From contig OY970276.1 of NCBI GenBank assembly GCA_963715785.1, positions 2,418,001-2,482,000 of the forward strand: DNA of 64,000 nt, read 5' to 3'. The stretch comes from LD21 sp963715785 (GTDB lineage Bacteria > Bacteroidota > Bacteroidia > Bacteroidales > VadinHA17). A model generated the notes under the pieces. That model was given only the letters and a program-made list of their open reading frames with translations, was not told the origin of the DNA and ran no database searches. A program made the position numbers and the translations under genes. Of this stretch, positions 58,096 through 64,000 are shown piece by piece (within the stretch, counting starts at the first letter, position 1; each line of letters begins with the position of its first letter).

Positions 58096-60809
58096 GTATG
58101 GTAAAGATCCTTATAGATGGGAAATATTATGAAGTCAAGCCTGAGAAGAATCTTCTTGATACATGTCTTTCACTTGGGATAGACATTCCTCATTTCTGTT
58201 TTCATCCGGCTTTAGGCTCAGTTGGAGCCTGCCGACTTTGTGCTGTAAAAAAATTCAAGGACAAAGATGATAAACACGGAAAGATAGTAATGTCATGCAT
58301 GGAACCCGTGACAGATGGTCTTATTGTTTCAGTTGACGACCCCGAAGCAAGAGCATTCAGGGCTTCAGTCATAGAAAGTCTTATGACCAATCATCCTCAT
58401 GATTGCCCTGTATGTGATGAAGGAGGAGAATGTCATTTACAGGACATGACAATAATGACAGGTCATACTTACAGGCGATTTGATTTTCCAAAAAGGACAT
58501 ATAATAATCAGGAGTTAGGACCTTTCATCAATCACGAAATGAACCGCTGTATCCAGTGTTACAGATGTGTGAGGTTTTACAGGGATTACGCCGGTGGGAA
58601 AGATCTTAATGTCTTTGCTTCCAGGAATCATGTCTATTTCGGAAGACACCAGGACGGGACTCTTGAGAACGTATTCAGCGGCAATCTTGTTGAAGTATGT
58701 CCTACCGGGGTTTTCACTGATAAGACACTTCAGAAACATTTCACACGTAAATGGGATCTCTCCAATGCTCCATCGGTATGTGTCCATTGCAGTGTGGGAT
58801 GCAATACCATTGCAAGCGAACGATACGATTCGCTGAGACGTATCATGAGCAGGTACAATGGGGCAGTTAACGGGTATTTCATCTGTGACAGGGGAAGATT
58901 TGGCTATGAATTTGTAAATGATGCGACACGTATTAAATATACAGAGATCCGTCACAAAGGAGAAAAAACGGGTGGCATTATGGAGACTGAAAATCTTCTT
59001 TCAGCTCTTGAAGGTTCATTTCCCAAAAACAAGAAAATAATTGGTATAGGTTCTCCCAGGGCATCAGTAGAATCTAATTTTGCGCTTCTTTCACTGGTCG
59101 GGAAGGACAACTTTTATCATGGTGTGCCAAAAAAAGAATACCTCCTTACCAAGACAATCTCTGATTACCTGCAGCATAGCAGTATCCATACTTCCACCCT
59201 GAAGCAGGTGGAAAAAGCAGATGCGGTTTTGGTATTGGGCGAAGACCTTACGAATACTGCGCCTATGATAGCATTGGCTCTGCGTCAGGTATCACGGAAT
59301 TTGTCTGATAAAGAGGCAAGGATAAAAGGAATCCAGCCCTGGAATGATTCCCCGGCGAGGGAACTGGCACAGGATTTCAAGGCACCTGTATTTATTGTGA
59401 CTCCTTTTAATGATTCCCTTGATGAAATAGCGGAACAGACCTTCCGCGGAGCATGCAGCGTTGTTGCTGAACTAGGTTCTGCTATTGCTTTGGAACTTGA
59501 CAGTAATGCCCCGGAAGCAAAAACAGATAAGGAAGATATCCGGGGATTGGCGAAGGAGATTGCCGCATCGTTGAAGAATGCCAAGAATCCCCTCATAATA
59601 TCAGGTATAAGCTGCGGTGATGAAAATATAATTTATGCGGCTTTGAATATAGCTTCAGCACTGATGTCGGCCGGCCTGGATGCAATGATAAATCTGGTAT
59701 TGCCTGAATGCAACAGCATGGGCCTTTCATTATTCCCCGGTAAACCGTTTGAAGATCTTTTGGAAACAGCTGACAGGCAAGAGACAGGGACGCTTGTAAT
59801 ACTTGAGAACGATCTGTTCAGAAGGGCAGAGGAAAATTCAGTAAACCTGATTTTAAACAGATTCAAACATAAAGTTGTTCTTGATCAGCTGAATAATAAA
59901 ACTGCGGGGAAGGCTGACATCTTATTGCCGGCTGCAACTTTTGCAGGTTCTGAAGGTACATTTGTTAATAATGAAGGACGTGCACAACGTTTTTATAAAG
60001 CTCTGAACAATAATGACCAGGCAAAAGAAAGCTGGAAATGGATAGGCGACTTCATAAAAATTAAGGAAAATAAGAATGCACTCCCCTGGAATAACCTCGA
60101 TGATATTACAAGATCTCTTGCAGGTGAATTGCCCATATTTTCCAGCTTAATTAAGTATATGCCTGATGCTGATTTCCGTATGATCAATGCAAAAATTCCG
60201 CGACAGACCATGCGTTATAGCGGAAGGACTGCAATGAATGCTAATATTGCAGTGAGCGAACCCAAACTTGTGCAGGACCCTGATTCGCCGCTGGCTTTCA
60301 GCATGGAAGGACAACAGGAAAATCCACCTTCATCACTGGTTCCGTTTTATTGGATGCCGGGATGGAATTCTGTTCAGGCCATGTACAATTATCTTGATGA
60401 ACCGGATGGATCGATGAAGGGTGGAAATCCGGGACTCAGACTCATTGAGCCGGTTGAGGGAATAAAGAATATTTACTTCAAACCTGTTTCGGATATCTCG
60501 AGGCCAAAGGAAGGTGAATGGATAATTGTCCCTGTATATCAGATCTTTGGCTCAGATGAGCTGAGTTCCGTGAGTCCTTCTGTTGCACAGCTGACTCCCG
60601 AGCCATTTGTGGTGTTGAGTAAGAATGATTCTGAAAAACTTGAAGTAAAGGAAGGAGATTATATCGAACTTGAAACTTTAAAGACAAGGTTAAAAGTCAG
60701 GGTTAGAACCGGAAGATATTCTTACCGGGGATTGGCCGGATTGTCGGTAAACTTACCGGATATGCCGTTTATTGATATTCCATGTACAGCTAAATTTAAT
60801 AAGCTTTAA
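58092..60809 (+). CDS. nuoG: NADH-quinone oxidoreductase subunit G
   Basis: About 905 residues; ATG at 58092 (MSMVKILIDGKYYEV), overlapping the nuoF stop. Cluster motifs: CFHPALGSVGACRLC (N1b), HDCPVCDEGGECHLQDM and NRCIQCYRCVRFYRD (N4/N5 region), and CVHCSVGCNT with a later Cys (ICDRGRFGYEF), the N7 cluster site. The remainder is a molybdopterin-oxidoreductase-like domain that has lost cofactor function. Same strand as the rest of the operon. Confidence 0.94.
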   Translation: MSMVKILIDGKYYEVKPEKNLLDTCLSLGIDIPHFCFHPALGSVGACRLCAVKKFKDKDDKHGKIVMSCMEPVTDGLIVSVDDPEARAFRASVIESLMTNHPHDCPVCDEGGECHLQDMTIMTGHTYRRFDFPKRTYNNQELGPFINHEMNRCIQCYRCVRFYRDYAGGKDLNVFASRNHVYFGRHQDGTLENVFSGNLVEVCPTGVFTDKTLQKHFTRKWDLSNAPSVCVHCSVGCNTIASERYDSLRRIMSRYNGAVNGYFICDRGRFGYEFVNDATRIKYTEIRHKGEKTGGIMETENLLSALEGSFPKNKKIIGIGSPRASVESNFALLSLVGKDNFYHGVPKKEYLLTKTISDYLQHSSIHTSTLKQVEKADAVLVLGEDLTNTAPMIALALRQVSRNLSDKEARIKGIQPWNDSPARELAQDFKAPVFIVTPFNDSLDEIAEQTFRGACSVVAELGSAIALELDSNAPEAKTDKEDIRGLAKEIAASLKNAKNPLIISGISCGDENIIYAALNIASALMSAGLDAMINLVLPECNSMGLSLFPGKPFEDLLETADRQETGTLVILENDLFRRAEENSVNLILNRFKHKVVLDQLNNKTAGKADILLPAATFAGSEGTFVNNEGRAQRFYKALNNNDQAKESWKWIGDFIKIKENKNALPWNNLDDITRSLAGELPIFSSLIKYMPDADFRMINAKIPRQTMRYSGRTAMNANIAVSEPKLVQDPDSPLAFSMEGQQENPPSSLVPFYWMPGWNSVQAMYNYLDEPDGSMKGGNPGLRLIEPVEGIKNIYFKPVSDISRPKEGEWIIVPVYQIFGSDELSSVSPSVAQLTPEPFVVLSKNDSEKLEVKEGDYIELETLKTRLKVRVRTGRYSYRGLAGLSVNLPDMPFIDIPCTAKFNKL

Positions 60810-60819
60810 GGATTGGTTC

Positions 60820-61764
60820 ATGAAATATGCATTAATAATAGCGGGAGTACTTTTGATAGCTTTGACCATAGCAGCCGGACTGATATGGGTCGAGCGCAGG
60901 CTCCTTTCAGTTTGGCAGGACAGGCTAGGCCCTAACCGTGTTGGTCCGTTCGGACTTTTACAGGTAGTCGCCGATACAATAAAATTATTTTTTAAGGAAG
61001 ACTGGATTCCTCCGTTTTCCGACAAGCCGGTTTTCATAATTGCTCCGGGAATCCTGATGATAACTATCCTGCTTACATTTGCAGTTGTGCCTTTTGGCCG
61101 CAATTTCTACGTTTTTGACTCCAATATCGGGGTGCTTTTCTTCCTTGGAAATTCATCACTTGGTGTTTACAGTATTGTTCTGGGTGGATGGTCTTCAAAT
61201 AATAAGTATTCTCTGATAGGAGCCATGAGAGCATCGGCACAGATGCTTACCTATGAAGTGTTTATGGGTCTCTCACTAATGGGAGTTGTAATGATGGCTG
61301 ACAGCTTTAGCCTGGTCAAAATAGTTGAGGCTCAGAAAGGAGGCTGGTTCTTCATACCCCAGTTTGTTGGATTTCTGGTATTTTTTATTGCCGGCATAGC
61401 TGAAACTCACCGTCTTCCCTTCGATATTCCGGAAGCTGAGGGAGAATTAATAGCAGGCTATCATTCAGAGTATTCCGGAATGAAGTTCGGGATGTTTTTT
61501 GTGGGTGAATATCTTGGGATAACCCTTATATCGGCTCTGATATCTACATTGTTCTTCGGCGGCTGGCTGGGTCCGGCATTTCTTTCTCCCACATTCTGGT
61601 TCCTGTTGAAAACTTTCTTTTTTATCGGGGTATTTATTCTTCTCAGGGCATCGCTGCCGAGACCGCGATATGATCAGCTTATGGAGCTTGGGTGGAAGAT
61701 ACTGTTGCCGCTGGCATTACTTAATCTGTTAGTGACAGGAGCTATATTGATTTTTTTGAAATGA
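60820..61764 (+). CDS. nuoH: NADH-quinone oxidoreductase subunit H
   Basis: About 314 residues. MKYALIIAGVLLIALTI at 60820 has an SD-like AAGGATT upstream; an in-frame start at 60772 would overlap nuoG by 38 bases. Conserved WVERRLLSVWQDRLGPNRVGPFG (quinone channel), GAMRASAQMLTYEV and HRLPFDIPEAEGELIAGYHSEYSG. Eight or so TM segments. The shorter N-terminus may lack part of the first helix. Confidence 0.93.
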   Translation: MKYALIIAGVLLIALTIAAGLIWVERRLLSVWQDRLGPNRVGPFGLLQVVADTIKLFFKEDWIPPFSDKPVFIIAPGILMITILLTFAVVPFGRNFYVFDSNIGVLFFLGNSSLGVYSIVLGGWSSNNKYSLIGAMRASAQMLTYEVFMGLSLMGVVMMADSFSLVKIVEAQKGGWFFIPQFVGFLVFFIAGIAETHRLPFDIPEAEGELIAGYHSEYSGMKFGMFFVGEYLGITLISALISTLFFGGWLGPAFLSPTFWFLLKTFFFIGVFILLRASLPRPRYDQLMELGWKILLPLALLNLLVTGAILIFLK

Positions 61765-61858
61765 ACACGACAACTTTTAAACCGGCATTGTGACCCGGTA
61801 GTTGATTTTTTTAAAATAAATATATGAGAATTACTCAATCAATAAAAGAATCAGGGAT

Positions 61859-62374
61859 ATGATCAGTATTCTTAGAAGTATGTGGCTTACCTTCCTTCAC
61901 GTTTTTCACAAAACGGAAACAGTGGAGTACCCGGAAGTCAAACCGTATCTCCCTCCGCGCTACAGAGGGAGGATCATACTTTCCAGGGATGCTGAGAAGA
62001 ATGAGAGATGTGTGGCATGCTATCTTTGTGCAGCTGCCTGTCCGGTGGATTGTATCTCGCTTCAGGCCACAGAGGACGAAAAAGGAAGGAGATACCCTGA
62101 ATTTTTCCGGATCAATTTTTCAAGATGCATCTTTTGCGGCTTCTGTGAGGAGGCTTGTCCGACTTATGCCATTCAGCTTATTCCGGATTTTGAGATGGCC
62201 GAATATGACAGACAGAACATGGTCTATGAAAAGGAACACCTACTGATCAGTGGTGAAGGGAAATATCCCGGATATAATTTTTATAAAAATGCTGGTGTTG
62301 ATATGGGTGTAAAAGGAAAAGGAGAAGGCGATAATGAGGAGAGCCCGGTTGATGTCAGGGATCTTTTACCGTAA
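61859..62374 (+). CDS. nuoI: NADH-quinone oxidoreductase subunit I
   Basis: A 171-residue 8Fe-8S subunit linking N5/N6 to N2. The two cluster motifs are ERCVACYLCAAACPVDCI and SRCIFCGFCEEACPTYAI. C-terminal extension is charged (GVKGKGEGDNEESPVDV). Located between nuoH and nuoJ. Confidence 0.95.
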   Translation: MISILRSMWLTFLHVFHKTETVEYPEVKPYLPPRYRGRIILSRDAEKNERCVACYLCAAACPVDCISLQATEDEKGRRYPEFFRINFSRCIFCGFCEEACPTYAIQLIPDFEMAEYDRQNMVYEKEHLLISGEGKYPGYNFYKNAGVDMGVKGKGEGDNEESPVDVRDLLP

Positions 62375-62390
62375 TTAAAATGCAAACAGA

Positions 62391-62912
62391 ATGGATATAT
62401 TCTTTTATATAGCAGCATTTGTGGCAATAATTTCAACTGTAATGGCCATCTCTGGGAGAAATGCTATTCATTCCCTGCTTTATCTGATCTTATCTCTTCT
62501 GGCAATATCAGTGGTTTTTTACCTGCTGAGCGCTCCTTTTGTTGCGGCTTTGGAGGTAATCATCTATGCAGGTGCTATTATGGTTCTCTTCATCTTTGTG
62601 ACAATGATGCTTAATATTGGAATTGAAAGAGAAACTGAAAAGAAATGGCTTAAGCCCGGCATGTGGATCGTTCCGTCAATCCTGGGTGCCATTCTGCTCG
62701 TCACACTGATCTTTGCGGTAAAAAATATTAATGCATTTACTTCTGATAAAGAAGCCATACAGCCTAAAGATGTTGGTATTTCACTCTTTTCAACTTACCT
62801 TCTGGGGGTTGAAATTGCTGCGATACTTCTGATGGCAGGTGTAATAGGAGCTTACCATCTTGGGAGTCAGAAGAAAAAAGTTAAGCACCGTTTTCTGGAA
62901 ATAACTAAATGA
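62391..62912 (+). CDS. nuoJ: NADH-quinone oxidoreductase subunit J
   Basis: A 173-residue membrane subunit with five TM helices. SGRNAIHSLLYLILSLLAISVVFYLL and FVAALEVIIYAGAIMVLFIFVTMML are the conserved first helices, the latter TM3 with the pi-bulge pattern. nuoK follows one base later. Confidence 0.94.
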   Translation: MDIFFYIAAFVAIISTVMAISGRNAIHSLLYLILSLLAISVVFYLLSAPFVAALEVIIYAGAIMVLFIFVTMMLNIGIERETEKKWLKPGMWIVPSILGAILLVTLIFAVKNINAFTSDKEAIQPKDVGISLFSTYLLGVEIAAILLMAGVIGAYHLGSQKKKVKHRFLEITK

Positions 62913-62913
62913 T

Positions 62914-63228
62914 ATGTTAACCGTACCAGTCGGAACTCAAATATTATTTGCCGGGATCCTGTTTTTCCTGGGCCTGATCGGATTGCTGGTCCGCAGGAAT
63001 ATGATATTTATGCTGATGTCAATCGAAGTTATGTTTAATGCGGCAGGATTGGTTTTTATAATCGCCGGCACTCATTGGAAACAACCCGACGGGCAGGTCA
63101 TGTTTATTTTTATTCTGGCTGTAACTGCGGTCGAAGTATCAATAGCGCTTGCCTTGATCCTGCAGGTCTACCATCATTTTAAAACTCTTGATGCCGATGC
63201 GATAAATAATTTGAAGGATACGAACTGA
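62914..63228 (+). CDS. nuoK: NADH-quinone oxidoreductase subunit K
   Basis: A 104-residue three-TM antiporter-like subunit. RRNMIFMLMSIEVMFNAAGLVF contains the conserved membrane Glu of TM2, and VTAVEVSIALALIL the second Glu. Immediately after nuoJ; a repeat-bearing gap of 161 bases separates it from nuoL. Confidence 0.95.
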   Translation: MLTVPVGTQILFAGILFFLGLIGLLVRRNMIFMLMSIEVMFNAAGLVFIIAGTHWKQPDGQVMFIFILAVTAVEVSIALALILQVYHHFKTLDADAINNLKDTN

Positions 63229-63389
63229 GATTATTTTAAAAAATGAAATTTATTAAACACAAAGGTTACATCCTCCAACCCTCCCCAGGGGGGGTAATAC
63301 TCTCACAGGCTCGTCACATTTTTTTAAGACACAGTTTTAACCATCCTATAGGGAGGCAGGGGGGCAAATTAAACAGGAATTTAACTTAG
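63229..63389. repeat. repeat-bearing gap between nuoK and nuoL
   Basis: 161 bases holding CCCTCCCCAGGGGGGG (63283-63298) and GGAGGCAGGGGGGCAAA (63352-63368); the latter matches 34547-34562 with one extra G. The spacing breaks an otherwise tight operon. No gene. Confidence 0.55.
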
Positions 63390-64000
63390 ATGCTAAAAAT
63401 GAATACTCTGATTGCTCTCATACCAGTCATCCCTTTTCTGAGCTTTCTTATTCTGGCTCTATTCGGTTATAAGCTTTCCAGAAAGATAGCTTCTATTATT
63501 GGCGTCGGATCAATCGGTATTTCTGCTTTACTGACATTCATTCTTATTTTTGGATTTTTAGGGTCATTGGCCACGACAAAGGTATATTCGGTAAACCTGT
63601 GGGAATGGGTAAATGCCGGCAACCTTAAGATCGACATATCTTTCAGTGTTGATGCACTCTCGCTTGTATTTTGCTTTGTCATCACTTTTGTCGGTTTCCT
63701 GATACACCTTTATTCCGTTGAGTTCATGGCAAAAGATGAAGGCTTCACAAGATTCTTTGCATACATGAATCTCTTTATAGGTTCAATGCTTGTACTTGTA
63801 CTGGCTGACAATATTCTGCTCATGTATCTTGGATGGGAGGGAGTGGGTTTGTGCAGTTATCTGCTGATTGGCTTCTGGTACAAAGATCCTGCAAATGGAC
63901 ATGCGGCCAGAAAGGCATTTATAGTTACCCGGGTTGGTGACACTGCCATGATAATTGGGATCTTCATTCTTTTTCTGAATTTTGGCACCGTCAATATAAG
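63390..64000 (+). CDS. nuoL: NADH-quinone oxidoreductase subunit L, 3' partial
   Basis: Open to the window edge: MLKMNTLIALIPVIPFLSFL at 63390 (ATG 63399 possible). ISFSVDALSLVFCFVITFVGFLIHLYSVEFM and MYLGWEGVGLCSYLLIGFW are the conserved NuoL TM5-6 blocks, with KAFIVTRVGDTAMIIGI following. Proton-pumping antiporter-like subunit; continues outside. Confidence 0.93.
   Translation, partial: MLKMNTLIALIPVIPFLSFLILALFGYKLSRKIASIIGVGSIGISALLTFILIFGFLGSLATTKVYSVNLWEWVNAGNLKIDISFSVDALSLVFCFVITFVGFLIHLYSVEFMAKDEGFTRFFAYMNLFIGSMLVLVLADNILLMYLGWEGVGLCSYLLIGFWYKDPANGHAARKAFIVTRVGDTAMIIGIFILFLNFGTVNI

Noticed and set aside
60772..60819. Extended N-terminus of NuoH
   Set aside because: It would overlap nuoG, and the SD-like AAGGATT precedes the ATG at 60820; left as an alternative.

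Overview
The window is a stretch of a Bacteroidota chromosome, most likely a Bacteroidales-type member recovered as an environmental or metagenomic assembly. Evidence for this: lineage-typical families (DUF4290 next to murA, DUF3810, DUF4492 before cydA, DUF5683 after parB, zinc-free L31, a BT0820-like HAD protein), many -7 boxes of the Bacteroidetes form TAnnTTTG, a fused nuoCD gene, a hydF/aspA neighbourhood, and moderate AT richness. No rRNA, tRNA, CRISPR array, prophage or insertion sequence was recognised.

Layout. 1-8.3 kb: membrane glycosyltransferase (cut by the left edge), GNAT-like protein, rpmE2, lon-coaD, a NUDIX hydrolase divergent from pyrE, and a SRPBCC protein. 8.3-15.1 kb: birA (minus) divergent from rsfS-ftsH-cdsA-psd, then a flavodiiron protein and hsp20 meeting at a bidirectional terminator. 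15.4-19.8 kb: AI-2E-type permease, then DUF4492-cydA-cydB plus a 38-codon membrane ORF (cytochrome bd oxidase). 19.8-24.3 kb: DAHP synthase/chorismate mutase, pssA, HAD protein, glutaminyl cyclase, diacylglycerol kinase family. 24.6-31.6 kb: a one-directional run parA-parB-DUF5683-MltD-like lytic transglycosylase-SGNH/MBOAT fusion. 31.6-42.3 kb (all minus): hydF, aspA, an NtrC-type regulator without HTH, an ABC exporter pair, dnaJ, grpE, murA and DUF4290. 42.5-53.1 kb: M1 peptidase, Ni/Co-type transporter, CapA-like phosphatase, DUF3810, kup, cstA, a dihydroorotate dehydrogenase-like protein and an acidic protein. 53.5-64 kb: nuoA-B-CD-E-F-G-H-I-J-K-L, complex I including the NADH module, running off the right edge.

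How the genes fit together. A 14-subunit-type complex I, cytochrome bd, an O2-detoxifying flavodiiron protein and the [FeFe]-hydrogenase maturase HydF together suggest an anaerobe or microaerobe with a respiratory chain and hydrogen metabolism. cdsA, psd and pssA supply the phosphatidylethanolamine route. The par-mltD-SGNH/MBOAT run links chromosome partitioning genes to envelope remodelling.

Caution. About fifteen genes, nearly all conserved and many essential (birA, ftsH, cdsA, psd, fprA, hsp20, AI-2E permease, cydA, pssA, hydF, aspA, ABC permease, dnaJ, grpE, murA), are broken by single-base indels, while every piece still translates to intact family sequence in the next frame. They lie in two main blocks (8.3-18.5 kb and 31.6-41.7 kb) plus one site in pssA. 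I read this as sequence error, not decay, and give each such gene as one merged feature. The window is mostly housekeeping. The most interesting lead is the lytic transglycosylase followed by the SGNH-MBOAT fusion. Other leads are the small ORF after cydB and the dispersed intergenic repeats.
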